In this document: positions 1-9,140 of the stretch, piece after piece
How the letters are laid out: each line of letters starts with the position of its first letter
Numbering within the stretch: the stretch's first letter is position 1
From: Roseiarcus sp963809245
GTDB taxonomy: Bacteria; Pseudomonadota; Alphaproteobacteria; Rhizobiales; Beijerinckiaceae
Length of the DNA: 64,000 bases
Direction: 5' to 3'
Assembly (NCBI GenBank): GCA_963809245.1
Contig: CAWEIU010000001.1
Location: 124,001-188,000 of the forward strand
Translations under genes and position numbers: made by a program
The notes under the pieces: model-generated
Seen by the model: the letters and a program-made list of their open reading frames with translations, nothing else
What the model was told of the DNA's origin: nothing
Database searches by the model: none

Positions 1-448
1 CTTCGAACACCCGGCCGATATGCTCGAGGGCCATGAGCCTGTGGCGGACTTGGTCGCTGGTGATGCTCGAGGTTCTGCCGACGTAATCCTGCCACTGACG
101 AATCGCGAGCGTGCGCTGCCCCATGTCCTCGAGCGTGCGGCCGAGGTTGACATTCGCCGGACCGAACATCGGCTCCTGCTTGACGCAGGCGCGCAGGGCG
201 TTGATCGCGCCCGCTGCGTCGCCCAGATCCCTCAACGCGACCGAGAGATTGAAATAAGCAAGATGGAGGTGGGAGTGTTCCGGATTGAACGCGACCCAGG
301 TCTTGTAGAGTTCCGACCCTTCTCGCGCGCGCCCTTCAGTCTTCAGGCCCTCCGCGATTTGAAACAGTTCCGGCAGGCTGAGCTGCTGCTTGCGCGCCAG
401 GTCGAAAGATTCGTGCGGGGCGTCTTTAGTGCTGGCCGTTGTCGACAT
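1..448 (-). CDS. TPR-containing protein, N-terminal part (runs off the window edge)
   Basis: Open reading frame read leftward from ATG at 448 without a stop to the window edge, about 149 codons visible. The protein begins MSTTASTKDAPHES and then forms helical, alanine/leucine-rich pairs typical of tetratricopeptide repeats (for example HLAYFNLSVALRDLGD and PANVNLGRTLEDMGQRTLAI). No signal peptide is seen, so a cytoplasmic or scaffold role is likely. In alphaproteobacteria such N-terminal TPR blocks often precede a SPINDLY-like O-GlcNAc transferase domain, but that part would lie outside the window, so the enzyme assignment is only inference. No strong ribosome site precedes the start. Confidence 0.6.
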   Translation of the reverse strand, partial: MSTTASTKDAPHESFDLARKQQLSLPELFQIAEGLKTEGRAREGSELYKTWVAFNPEHSHLHLAYFNLSVALRDLGDAAGAINALRACVKQEPMFGPANVNLGRTLEDMGQRTLAIRQWQDYVGRTSSITSDQVRHRLMALEHIGRVFE

Positions 449-843
449 CGGGGGCTCGTTCTCAACCGGAATTCGCTGAACGGCGAGACTGGCTCTCGCC
501 TGGATCGTTTCGGTAGGTAGGGCCCCGAGCTTGCTTCTAGCTTGTCGCGGCTCGGCCGTACAATCGCCGCTGCGCGTCTACCGGTTCAGGGCGACGCGTG
601 CGGGACGATGGGATTGCCGCTCGCGACGTCGGCCTTGGGCCGATAGTAGGGTTGCCGTTTCCGGGCGATCGGAAGCGAAAGCGGACCTTCGGCCGGCATG
701 AGCCCTTGAGTGGACGGCGGGCAGTCGGACCACTCCTCAGCGCGTTTCCTCAGGGCTTTTTTGATTGAATGAAACACTACACACATTTTTCCGATTATGG
801 GACATTCATTGCAGCGCGCGCGGCGCGGCGTTAGTTTCACCGC
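449..843. other. Non-coding gap between divergent TPR gene and rpiR-type gene
   Basis: About 395 bases between two divergently transcribed genes. No frame in it resembles a known family. It should hold the promoters of both flanking genes. The right part (about 760-812) is conspicuously AT-richer than its surroundings and contains the inverted half sites listed separately. Confidence 0.4.
766..811. promoter_or_regulatory. Possible operator/promoter region upstream of the RpiR-family gene
   Basis: TGAATGAAA at 766-774 and CATTCATTG at 803-811 form imperfect inverted half sites flanking an AT-rich spacer, about 35 bases before the regulator's ATG. RpiR-family proteins commonly bind inverted repeats in their own promoter. 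The match is visual only and the spacing (about 28 bases) is wide, so this is a weak call. Confidence 0.2.
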
Positions 844-1729
844 ATGAGCGAGGAATCCTTCAGCGCGCGCCTTCGCGCCGCCTGCGAGACGATGCCTCGG
901 CAGCTTCGGGCTCGCCGCGCAATGGGTGCATGACAATCCGCACGACGTCGCACTCTTGACGATGCGCGAGCAGGCGCGGCGAGCCGGCGTCACGCCGGCT
1001 TCGATGACCCGTCTCGCCCAGCGGATCGGCTTTGACGGCTACGAGGCGCTGCGCGCGATCCACGCCGAGCGCTTGCGCTGGGGCGAAGGCGATTTCTCCG
1101 GCCGGGCCGAGGCTCTGGTCGCGCGCCACAAGCGGGACGGCGAAGATGCTCTGGCTTACGATCTTGCCGACAGTTTCGCCCGACACCTGGCTGCCCAGGC
1201 CAAGCCGGAAAAGATCAGCGCGCTTATCGAAGCGGCGCGGGCGCTGCGCGGGGCCGGCCGCATTTACGTCGTCGGCTATCGCTCGAGCTACTCCGTCGCC
1301 TACCACTTCGCCTATGTCTACGGCCTCGCCGGCGGCGACGTGCGGCTCCTCGACGGACCGGGCGGGACGGGACCCGACGGCCTGCGCGGCGCCGGCCCCG
1401 GCGACGCCCTGCTCGCTGTCAGCGTCAAGCCTTATACCCGGGCCGCCGTCGAACTCGCCGATTTTGCGCTGTCGCGCGGCCTCAGCGTTGTCGCGATCAC
1501 CGACAGCACGGTCTCTCCGCTCGCGCGCAAAGCGCGTACGGCGATCATCGTGGCGACGGAGAGCCCGTCCTTCTTCCACACCATGGCGCCCGCTTTCGCG
1601 GCGGGGGAGGCGCTCGCCTCACTGCTCGCCGCCGCCGCGGGCGAACGCGGGCTCGCCGCCGTGCGGGGCATGGAGCGGCAATTCGACGATCTTCTCACCC
1701 ATTTGCGCGAAGGCGTGCGAAAGCCATGA
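844..1729 (+). CDS. MurR/RpiR-family transcriptional regulator (HTH + SIS), frame broken near 908-910
   Basis: RpiR-type regulators pair an N-terminal helix-turn-helix domain with a C-terminal SIS domain that senses a sugar phosphate or related metabolite. The C-terminal 267 codons (from GTG 926) read HDNPHDVALLTMREQARRAG, then the HTH, then a SIS domain (RIYVVGYRSSYSVAYHFAY, later AFAAGEALASLLAA). The natural start is ATG 844, giving MSEESFSARLRAACETMPRQ LR, but this is one base out of frame with the rest. Deleting one G of the GGG at 908-910 gives MPRQLRLAAQWVHDNP, the usual RpiR beginning. Starting at GTG 926 would remove the first HTH helices. The stop overlaps the aminotransferase start (ATGA), so it probably controls the two genes downstream. 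Confidence 0.8.
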
Positions 1730-3066
1730 CCCATATTCTTCATCGACAGATCAGCAATGACTATCCCGTCGCTGTTGGCGGCCGCGGCGTCATGCTCTTC
1801 GACCGCGCCGGCAAGAGCTATATCGACGCCTCTGGCGGCGCGGCGGTGTCGTGCCTTGGCCATCAGCACCCGGATGTCATCGCGGCGATGCACGCCCAGA
1901 TCGACCGGCTCGCTTACGCGCATACCAGCTTCTTCACCAACGAGCCGGCGGAGGCGCTCGCCGACGAATTGGCGGCGCATGCGCCGGGCGATCTCAACCG
2001 CGTCTATTTCGTTTCCGGCGGCTCGGAAGGCATGGAGACGGCGCTGAAGATGGCCCGGCAGGTCTTCGTCGAACGCGGCGAGCCGAACCGCCGCCGCTTC
2101 GTCGCGCGCCAGCAGAGCTATCATGGCAACACGCTCGGCGCGCTGTCCGTCGGCGGCAATGCTTGGCGCAAGGCGCCGTTCGAGCCGATCCTGATCGAAA
2201 GCCATCACATCGAGCCCTGCTACGCCTATCGCCATCGCCGAGCCGATGAAAGTCTCGAAGATTATGGCCGGCGGGCTGCGGACGCTCTCGAAACGAAACT
2301 CCTGGCGCTCGGACCTCAGACGGTGATCGCCTTCGTCGCTGAGACCGTCGTCGGCGCGACGCTTGGCGCCGTCCCTCCAGCTCCAGGCTATTTCAAGCGC
2401 ATCCGCGAGATTTGCGATCGCTATGGCGTCCTGCTCATTCTCGATGAGGTGATGTGCGGCATGGGCCGCACGGGCACGCGACACGCTTGCGAGCAGGACG
2501 GCGTCGCGCCCGATCTCATGGTCGTCGCCAAGGGCCTAGGCGGCGGCTACGCACCGCTCGGCGCCGTGCTGATCTCGGAGAAAATCTATCAGAGCTTCGC
2601 CAACGGCTCCGGCGCGTTCCAACATGGCCATACTTATATCGGCCATGCGCTCGCCTGCGCCGCGGGGCTCGCCGTGCAACAGGTCGTGCGGCGCGACGGC
2701 CTACTGGCCGAGGTGCGAACGCGTGGCGGTCAGCTCGAACGGCAGCTCAGAGAGCGCTTCGGCAATCACCATCATGTCGGCGACATCCGCGGCCGCGGCC
2801 TGTTTTGGGGCGTCGAGCTGGTCGCCGACCGCGCGGCGAAAACGCCGTTCGATCCTGCTTTGAAATTGCACGCGAGGATCAAGGACGAGGCGATGGAGCG
2901 CGGCCTCATGATCTATCCCAATGGCGGCGCCGTGGACGGCCGGGCGGGCGACCATGTGCTGCTGGCGCCGCCGTTCATCGTCGATGAGGCGACGATCGAT
3001 ACGATCGTCGAGCGGCTCGGCGAATCGATCGAGGCGGCGATCGCCAAGGCTCGTTCGCCGGGATAA
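1726..3066 (+). CDS. Class III PLP-dependent aminotransferase (aspartate aminotransferase family)
   Basis: A 446-residue fold-type I aminotransferase of the class III group (omega-amino acid:pyruvate, GABA or diaminopelargonate type). Family signs are the cofactor-phosphate segment VSGGSEGMETALKMAR (residues about 88-103), SYHGNTLGALSVGG, the Asp that contacts the PLP pyridine in LILDEVMCGMGRTG (about 238-251), the Schiff-base lysine in VVAKGLGGGYAPLGAV (about 266-281) and the C-terminal MIYPNGG and HVLLAPPF segments. The start overlaps the stop of the RpiR regulator by four bases, indicating translational coupling. The exact amino donor cannot be read from sequence. The following racemase-like gene suggests catabolism of an amino acid or amino sugar-derived compound. 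Confidence 0.9.
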   Translation: MTHILHRQISNDYPVAVGGRGVMLFDRAGKSYIDASGGAAVSCLGHQHPDVIAAMHAQIDRLAYAHTSFFTNEPAEALADELAAHAPGDLNRVYFVSGGSEGMETALKMARQVFVERGEPNRRRFVARQQSYHGNTLGALSVGGNAWRKAPFEPILIESHHIEPCYAYRHRRADESLEDYGRRAADALETKLLALGPQTVIAFVAETVVGATLGAVPPAPGYFKRIREICDRYGVLLILDEVMCGMGRTGTRHACEQDGVAPDLMVVAKGLGGGYAPLGAVLISEKIYQSFANGSGAFQHGHTYIGHALACAAGLAVQQVVRRDGLLAEVRTRGGQLERQLRERFGNHHHVGDIRGRGLFWGVELVADRAAKTPFDPALKLHARIKDEAMERGLMIYPNGGAVDGRAGDHVLLAPPFIVDEATIDTIVERLGESIEAAIAKARSPG

Positions 3067-3157
3067 TCGACGTCATCCGCGCGAGGGAGGCGGCAGGGCG
3101 TTCGATCGCCGATCTCGAAGCGGCGCGGAACAGTGCAATCATCGGGAGGGGTGGAAC

Positions 3158-3853
3158 ATGTCGAGCGGTGACGCCAAGATGCGGATAGCGCTGATCCATG
3201 CGCTGGAGGAATCGGTCGGGCCTGCGCGCGAAGCCTTCGCCCGGATATGGCCGGAGGCCTTCGCCTATGATCTGCTCGACACGTCTCTTGCGGTCGACCG
3301 GGACGATGCTGGCCAGCTCGACGACGCCATGGTTGCGAGATTTCACGCCTTGGCCGAGTATGCGACCGGCTATGCTGGCAAGGGCGGCGCCACGGCCGGG
3401 ATCCTGTTCACCTGCTCGGCCTTCGGCCCAGCGATCGATGCAGTCAAAAGCCGCGCGGCCATCCCCGTGATCAGGCCGAACGAAGCCGCGTTCGAGAGAG
3501 CCCTTGAAGCCGGTGAGAGGATTGGGCTTGTTGTTTCCTTCGGACCGTCCGGGGCCTCCCTGGAGCGCGAATTGCGGGATATGGCTGGCGCGCGCAATCG
3601 TAAAGTGACAGTCGCCTGCGCTGTCGCCGAAGGCGCCCTCGAGGCGCTCAGGGCCGGCGATGGCGCTCGCCATGATCGTCTGGTCGCCGATGCGGTCGCG
3701 CGGCTTCAGCCCGTCGACGTGATCGTGCTGGGCCAGTTTTCGCTGGCCCGCGCCCGCGACTTGGCCTCTCGAACAAGCCCGGTGCCGATCATCACCACCC
3801 CTCATAGCGCCGTCGAAGCCCTCAAGACCATGGTGCAGGCCAGGCAAAGATGA
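3158..3853 (+). CDS. Asp/Glu/hydantoin racemase-family protein
   Basis: 231 residues starting at ATG 3158, preceded by a clear GGGAGGGG ribosome site at 3144-3151. The frame is open further upstream but that part is the antisense-free tail of the aminotransferase gene. Family signs are the short two-domain fold with the nucleophile segment GILFTCSAFGPAID (Cys about 86), SFGPSGASLERELRDMA, and the C-terminal VDVIVLGQFSLARARD. The second catalytic cysteine used by two-Cys racemases is not evident (VPIITTPHSAV near the end has Thr), so it may be a one-Cys relative or a lyase/isomerase. It lies 91 bases after the aminotransferase and is probably co-transcribed and functionally linked. Confidence 0.75.
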   Translation: MSSGDAKMRIALIHALEESVGPAREAFARIWPEAFAYDLLDTSLAVDRDDAGQLDDAMVARFHALAEYATGYAGKGGATAGILFTCSAFGPAIDAVKSRAAIPVIRPNEAAFERALEAGERIGLVVSFGPSGASLERELRDMAGARNRKVTVACAVAEGALEALRAGDGARHDRLVADAVARLQPVDVIVLGQFSLARARDLASRTSPVPIITTPHSAVEALKTMVQARQR

Positions 3854-3880
3854 ATTGACTCCCAAGCCCGGCTTTCGGCG

Positions 3881-5356
3881 TCACGGAGCGCGATCTGCGT
3901 CATTGGCGACATCGGCGATCTCCCATCCTCCTCCGAGCGCGCAATAAAGAGCGACCAGATCTGTCGCGATTTGCGTCTCGCTGTCGGCGAGATCATTTTC
4001 ACTCTGCAGCAACTGCGCCTGGGTCGTGATGACGTTCAGGAAGTCGATCGCGCCCTCCGAGTAACGTTGCCTGGCGGCTTGCAGGGCGGCCTGATTTTCG
4101 GTGACGGCCTGGGCGAGGTCGGCGCGCCGGTGTTGCGCTTCGCGATAGGCCGTCAAGGCGTCGTCGACCTCCTTCCAGGCCCGCAAGACCGTTTTCTGAA
4201 AGAAGATGGCCGCTTCCCGCTGTTGGGATTCGCGCAGCGCCAGGGCGCCTCGCAACTGTCCTCCTTCGAAGATCGGAAGGGAAATCGATGGCCCCACGGC
4301 AAAGGCGCCCGAAGTCGGGGAAAACAGGTTGGTCAGGCGCAGGCTTTCCAAGCTGGCGGCGCCGTTCAATGTCAGGTCAGGATAGAAGCTCGCCACCGCG
4401 ACGCCCGTCTGCGCCGTGGCTTCATGGAGTTGCGCCTCAGCCTCGCGTACGTCTGGACGGCGGCGTACAAGCGTCCCAGGCACTCCCACCGGAACCTTGC
4501 GTGGCGGGCGCGGCAGTGACTGAGAGCGGCTCAACTCAGCCTCGAGCGCGCGGGGAGGGTCGCCCAACAGCAGCCCGATGGCGTTGATCAGCTCCGCCTC
4601 CCGGATACGCAGCGGCGGCAGGGTGGCGGCGATGGTGGCCTGTTGAGCCTTGGCTTGCGCCAAGTCGAGGGTCGTCGCGACTCCGCCGCCGAAACGCGCA
4701 TTGACAAGCTTCACGTTCTCCTCGGTAAGGCGGAGATTGCGCTGCGCGATTCCAAGACGCTTCTGTGTTCCGCGCAATTGCATGTAGCTTTGCGCCAATT
4801 CGGCGACCGCCGCGAGCGCGACGCCATGCCGATTCTCCTCGGCCGCCAAGGTGCTGGCGTCGGCCGCTTCCACTGCGCGCCGGACGCGACCAAAAAGGTC
4901 CAACTGCCACGATGACGTCACGCCGTCTTGCAATAGGCCGTAATCCAACGACGCGCCGGGCGCCGGTGTGAACAAAGAGACCGTGCCGTTCCCGCTCTGC
5001 CGATTGTACGTCGTCGACGATTGCCCTCCGATATGCGGCATTCCCTGAGAGGCTGCGACCTGGCGTTGCGCGACACTCTGGACGACGCGTTCGGCCGCTG
5101 TCTTGATGTCCAGATTCTGCGCCACGAGCCTGTCGACGAGCGAGGACAACTGAACGTCCCGGAAGCTCTTCCACCAAGCGATGTCGACTGCGCTCTCGAC
5201 GGTCTGGCTGGGCAGTTTATTGTCAACCGGCGCCGCCCATCTGGCCGGTTCTTTTATCTCCGGAATCTGGAAGTCCGGCCCCACGGTGCAGCCGGTCAAC
5301 CAGAGGCTCAACATCGGACCGGAGAGGCCGCCCATCAGACGCAAGGTGCGCATCAT
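3881..5356 (-). CDS. Outer-membrane efflux lipoprotein, NodT/OprM family
   Basis: 491 residues. The N-terminus has a lipoprotein signal peptide ending LWLTGCTVGPDF, with the acylated Cys about residue 23, followed by the typical PDFQIPEIKEPARW segment. Two OEP repeats with long coiled-coil helices follow (for example VALAAVAELAQSYMQLRG and RRPDVREAEAQLHEATAQTG), the signature of TolC-like tunnel proteins. It is the last gene of the minus-strand operon. Its ATG at 5356 follows directly on the adaptor's stop codon (TGAATG). It should form the outer-membrane exit duct for the HlyD adaptor and DHA2 permease upstream. Confidence 0.93.
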   Translation of the reverse strand: MMRTLRLMGGLSGPMLSLWLTGCTVGPDFQIPEIKEPARWAAPVDNKLPSQTVESAVDIAWWKSFRDVQLSSLVDRLVAQNLDIKTAAERVVQSVAQRQVAASQGMPHIGGQSSTTYNRQSGNGTVSLFTPAPGASLDYGLLQDGVTSSWQLDLFGRVRRAVEAADASTLAAEENRHGVALAAVAELAQSYMQLRGTQKRLGIAQRNLRLTEENVKLVNARFGGGVATTLDLAQAKAQQATIAATLPPLRIREAELINAIGLLLGDPPRALEAELSRSQSLPRPPRKVPVGVPGTLVRRRPDVREAEAQLHEATAQTGVAVASFYPDLTLNGAASLESLRLTNLFSPTSGAFAVGPSISLPIFEGGQLRGALALRESQQREAAIFFQKTVLRAWKEVDDALTAYREAQHRRADLAQAVTENQAALQAARQRYSEGAIDFLNVITTQAQLLQSENDLADSETQIATDLVALYCALGGGWEIADVANDADRAP

Positions 5357-6571
5357 TCAGCGCCCGGTCACGCGATTGCTCGACCTGCGCTGTTCGTCCA
5401 CGACATTCTCCAGTCCGGTATGGATGGTCGTCTCGACTGACAGACCGACGCGCAGGAGCTTGGCCAAGGGTTGCCCGGGCGTCACCACAATCTTGACCGG
5501 CAGTCGTTGCACGATTTTGGTAAAATTGCCGGTGGCGTTGTTGGGCGCGATCGGAGCAAAGGTGGCGCCGGAAGCCGGCGGCACGCTATCCACTGTCCCT
5601 TTGAGGTCGACGTCGTAGGCGTCCAGATGGATGGTCACGGGCTGGCCGCTGCGGATGTGCAGCAGATCCACTTCGAGATAGTTCGCTTCTATATAGACTT
5701 GATCAAGCGGCACAACGGTCATCAACGTCGTGCCGGGGCCGACGTAGTTGCCGATCTGTACGGACCGCTCGCCCACCACGCCGTCGATCGGCGCTCGAAT
5801 CTGCGTGTAGGACAGATTGAGCTTGGCCTGTTCAAGTTGAGCCTCATCGGCCCTGACCGCCGCCTCCGACGCAGATCTTTGGGCCTTGAGCACGTCCAGC
5901 GTGCGGCGCGCCGCATCGAGCGAAGCCTCAGCGCTATCCAGCGAATCCTGACCCTGCTGAAGCGCGGCGTCCGCTTGCTGGTGTTCCTGCATCGTGCCGG
6001 CTCCCGTCGCGGCCAGGCTGCCGTAGCGGCGCGCGTCGTCCTGCGCGAAAGCAAGCCTCGCGCGCGCCGACGCAACGGCGGCGGTTTGCTCTTCTATGAG
6101 GGAGGGCTGGCGTGACACCGTCGCGGAGGTCTCATCGAGTTGCGATTTGTCGCGGGCGACCGCCGCTTCGGCGGAAGCCAAGGCGGTTTCATTGTCGCGC
6201 GGGTCAAGCGTCGCGAGCACTTGTCCGGCTTTGACGACGTCGTTGTCGTCAACCGGCGTCGTTACGATTTGACCGGAGATGCGCGGCGCGATCGTGGCGT
6301 AATGGACCATCACATAAGCATCGTCGGTCTCTACGTCCGGGCGCGGTCGAAAAATGATGTACAGGACCACGGCGGCGAAGATCGCCACGACGATTCCGAC
6401 CAGAACGAAGGGCCAACGTGGCAGAGGCGCGGAAGACTTATCGACTTCCTTCGACTGTCCATCCTTCCCTCGGGTTTGGCCGTCGTTCGTGCGCCCCTGC
6501 GCGGGGGCTGGCTGCTCGTTCCGCTCCTGCTCGGCCGGTCGGGTGTCGAGTTCCGCTACATCCTTTGCCAT
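5357..6571 (-). CDS. HlyD/EmrA-family periplasmic adaptor subunit
   Basis: 404 residues with a charged, Q/E/K-rich cytoplasmic N-terminus of about 50 residues, one membrane anchor (about 53-74, WPFVLVGIVVAIFAAVVLY), then a biotinyl-lipoyl-like half (YATIAPRISGQIVTTPVDDN, VKAGQVLATLDPRDN), a long coiled-coil hairpin rich in Ala, Gln and Asp, the returning lipoyl half (YTQIRAPIDGVVGERSVQIG) and a beta-barrel domain. This is the EmrA architecture that joins a major-facilitator pump to an outer-membrane factor. It begins 9 bases after the permease gene and abuts the outer-membrane gene. Confidence 0.93.
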   Translation of the reverse strand: MAKDVAELDTRPAEQERNEQPAPAQGRTNDGQTRGKDGQSKEVDKSSAPLPRWPFVLVGIVVAIFAAVVLYIIFRPRPDVETDDAYVMVHYATIAPRISGQIVTTPVDDNDVVKAGQVLATLDPRDNETALASAEAAVARDKSQLDETSATVSRQPSLIEEQTAAVASARARLAFAQDDARRYGSLAATGAGTMQEHQQADAALQQGQDSLDSAEASLDAARRTLDVLKAQRSASEAAVRADEAQLEQAKLNLSYTQIRAPIDGVVGERSVQIGNYVGPGTTLMTVVPLDQVYIEANYLEVDLLHIRSGQPVTIHLDAYDVDLKGTVDSVPPASGATFAPIAPNNATGNFTKIVQRLPVKIVVTPGQPLAKLLRVGLSVETTIHTGLENVVDEQRRSSNRVTGR

Positions 6572-6580
6572 GCGGGGTTC

Positions 6581-8131
6581 CTAGAGCTTTGCAAAGTGGA
6601 TGCGCGGCGGGACCGTGCGGACCGGCAACGTCATGACAACGACCATCAGCAACGCCGTCAGGGCTCCGAGAATCAGGAAGGTGTCACTTGTGGTCAAAAT
6701 CGCCGTCTGTTGCGCCACGGCGTGGCTGAAAGCTTCCAGGCTGTTCGGCGCTCGGGGCTGACCGCTTGGCGTCAGCGGCGGTGGATACTGGGGCAGCACC
6801 CCGTTGCTTTGGATCACCCGCCAGCGATCCTGGCCAGCCTCATCGATGATGCGGTCGGAATGCAGCGCGTTGCGCCAACGATCAATCAGGCCCAGGAACC
6901 CAGCGCCCGCCGCCTCGGCGATGGCGCGTGTTGTGTTGACCACTGCGGACGCGAAAGGACCTTCCGCCGGGCCAGCAACGGTGTTGGTGGCCATCATCAG
7001 CAGCGGCATGATCACCATCGGCTGCCCGACCGCCTGAAGCATCTGCCACAAATAGAATTGATCCCGGTTCCAATAGACCGTGAGAAAACTCGAACCGATG
7101 CAGGATGCCAGGATCAATCCCAGCCCGATCAAGCTGACGATGCGGGAATCGACCCGCTTGAAATCCAGCAGCAGCGCCATGGCGGGCAACATCACCAGTT
7201 GCAGCGCGGCGATCTCCAGAGTGATCAGGTTGGATTGCAGCGGCCTGTACCCCTGGACTTCCTGCAGGTATCGCAAGGGCACGCTCGAACCGGATTGGCT
7301 GATAATCAGAAAGCTGAACAACGCAATCGTGCCGTAGGCGAGGTTGCGGCGGCCAAGCATCTGCAGCTTCAGAAGCGGCAAAGGGTGGAACCACTCGTTG
7401 ACCAGCAGTAGCGGAACGAAGATGGCGCTTACCAGAGCGAGGACGCAGATCAGCGTCGAGTTGAACCAGTCGAGCCGGTCACCCTGAATCAACATGGTGC
7501 TCAGCGCGCCGGTCCCAATCACCAGAAAGAGGACGCCGCGCCAGTCCAGCATTCGGAAACGTTCGTATCTCGGCTGATCCTGATGCAGACAGGACCAGAC
7601 GAGAACGCCGGCCAGACAGCAGAGGGGGATCGTCTGGAAGAACACGAAACGCCAACCCACGATATCTGTCCAAAACGCCGCCACCGTCGCGGCTAGCGCG
7701 GGCGTAAAGGTCGCGGTCAAAGCGTAGACGGCCAAGCCGTAGAGCCGAATGTCCGGCGTGAGAACTCGAAAGGCGGTGGTCATCAGAAGAGGGATGATCA
7801 GGCCCCCCGCGAGCCCTTGCAGCAGCCGCAGCGCGTAGAGCGCCTCGATGTTCGGGCTGAAGGGAATCAGCACGCTCGAGGCCCCGCACAGCGCGATCGC
7901 AAAAAGTGTCCAGCGCCTCAATGTGAAGGTCATCAGCAGCCACGGCGAGATCGCCATGCCAACGATTTCGGCCGACACATACAGGCTTTCGATCCAGGTT
8001 CCGGAATCGTGGCTGATCCCGAGCGCGCCGCGGATATCGACGAGCGCGATGGACGTCACCTGGTCATTGAATTCGGAGGTCACAGCAGCGATGAGAACAC
8101 CGCCGAGGCCAAGCAAGGGCTTGATATCCAT
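6581..8131 (-). CDS. DHA2-family drug:H+ antiporter (EmrB type)
   Basis: About 516 residues with fourteen predicted membrane helices, the size and topology of the DHA2 (14-TMS) major facilitator group. Signs are the N-terminal SEFNDQVTSIALVDIRGALG, the first-helix-loop WIESLYVSAEIVGMAISPWL, RLLQGLAGGLIIPLLMTTAF and motif-C-like FTPALAATVAAFWTDIVGWR. Start: ATG 8131 has an AAGAG about 12 bases upstream; an in-frame TTG at 8152 would add seven residues. It is the first gene of the efflux operon. Export of amphipathic drugs, uncouplers or fatty acids is typical of relatives; the substrate is not readable. No TetR- or MarR-type regulator lies beside it. Confidence 0.9.
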   Translation of the reverse strand: MDIKPLLGLGGVLIAAVTSEFNDQVTSIALVDIRGALGISHDSGTWIESLYVSAEIVGMAISPWLLMTFTLRRWTLFAIALCGASSVLIPFSPNIEALYALRLLQGLAGGLIIPLLMTTAFRVLTPDIRLYGLAVYALTATFTPALAATVAAFWTDIVGWRFVFFQTIPLCCLAGVLVWSCLHQDQPRYERFRMLDWRGVLFLVIGTGALSTMLIQGDRLDWFNSTLICVLALVSAIFVPLLLVNEWFHPLPLLKLQMLGRRNLAYGTIALFSFLIISQSGSSVPLRYLQEVQGYRPLQSNLITLEIAALQLVMLPAMALLLDFKRVDSRIVSLIGLGLILASCIGSSFLTVYWNRDQFYLWQMLQAVGQPMVIMPLLMMATNTVAGPAEGPFASAVVNTTRAIAEAAGAGFLGLIDRWRNALHSDRIIDEAGQDRWRVIQSNGVLPQYPPPLTPSGQPRAPNSLEAFSHAVAQQTAILTTSDTFLILGALTALLMVVVMTLPVRTVPPRIHFAKL

Positions 8132-8945
8132 CAGATTTGCCACTCTTTTCAATATACTGTGATGGCAAGGATCCTGCGGGACCTATCGAGCCTCATTTGC
8201 TGCTTGCAAGCCTTGTTCCAGGTCTCTTTCGAGAACCTATAAATGACGGACATTTTCTGGACAGATCGCGGCGAGGCTGTTTCTTACCGATGCCACTGTC
8301 GTTGGCCTGGGAACGGACCTTGATTGGCTTTGGAGCTGCTGAACACTTTTCGTATCCTGTTGGACTCGCCTGAGCGTGCTTGTTAAGCACCTCCTTTTTA
8401 CCGTCGCAATTCACGCACGCGTGACCTTGCAACTTCGGCATTGCGTCGACATCCGCATAGACTTCGATGGCGCCGCTGCTCGCTGACGCCTCGCCATCGT
8501 CCCGATCCGCTTCAGAACGACGTTCTGTCTTGCGAGATCCCAATTCGGGTTTTTGGAGCGCTTTGGCCTCAGGGCCGAAGGCGACCGCCGCTAGCGCCTT
8601 CTGCATTCTGGTGGACGCGCCGAGCAGATCTTTTCGTCATGCCCGGCCTTGTGCCGGGCGCCCCAAGGCGATCGCAAAGCAATCGTCCGCACGCGGAGCC
8701 GACGATTCCAACGTCATAGGAGTCTTTGTGACGGCGCCGCGTGGCTGGGCGGGACAAGCCCGGCCATGACGGTGTGCGTCGAGACGAGAAGCTTCTTTTT
8801 TGGATTGGCGAAGCCAGCGGGGTTTCTTGGGGCTGGCAGGGGGCGGGCAGGGCGCAACATCCGCCGTCGTGCCGCACAATCGCAATCTTCCGAGCGAAAA
8901 AGATTGGCGCCGCTCAAAACAATATAGCAATTTTCGCTGGTTAGA
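8132..8945. other. Long gap with one dispersed repeat and no convincing gene
   Basis: About 810 bases between the efflux operon and tRNA-Asn. A 137-codon frame on the minus strand (8606-8193) is lysine- and serine-rich with one CxxC (HACVNCDGKK). It resembles no family I know and lacks a clear ribosome site, so I do not call it a gene. The right half holds the palindromic repeat at 8636-8770. The segment near 8800-8940 looks non-coding. Confidence 0.4.
8636..8770. repeat. Dispersed palindromic repeat, family A (about 135 bp)
   Basis: Begins GTCATGCCCGGCCTTGTGCC and ends with near-inverse GGGACAAGCCCGGCCATGAC, so the two ends form imperfect terminal inverted repeats that are themselves hairpins. 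The interior contains CCAAGGCGATCGCAAAGCAA. Similar ends and interior occur at 48452-48582 and a single end occurs at 21498-21522. Elements of this look are scattered through many alphaproteobacterial genomes. Confidence 0.75.
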
Positions 8946-9021
8946 TGGCTCCCCGAGCAGGACTCGAACCTGCGACCATTCGATTAACAGTCGAATGCTC
9001 TACCAGCTGAGCTATCGGGGA
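8946..9021 (-). tRNA. tRNA-Asn (anticodon GTT)
   Basis: Read on the minus strand the 76 bases fold into a full cloverleaf. The acceptor is TCCCCGA paired with TCGGGGA, discriminator G and an encoded CCA at 8946-8948. The D-arm has AGCTCAGCTGGTAGAGC, the anticodon loop is CTGTTAA (anticodon GTT) on a TTCGA/TCGAA stem, and the T-arm is GCAGG-TTCGAGT-CCTGC. Confidence 0.97.
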
Positions 9022-9140
9022 ACAGGGCCGGTGCGGAGCGCGATATAGCAGAAACTCGCGCGATGAAAAGCGCTATTTTCATTGTGGCGGAATTTTGCGT
9101 CACGCTTGCGACGAGGGCGGCGCGGCGCCACGATTGACCC

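Noticed and set aside
8193..8606. 137-codon minus-strand frame upstream of the efflux operon
   Set aside because: No ribosome site or recognisable family, and it borders a repeat.
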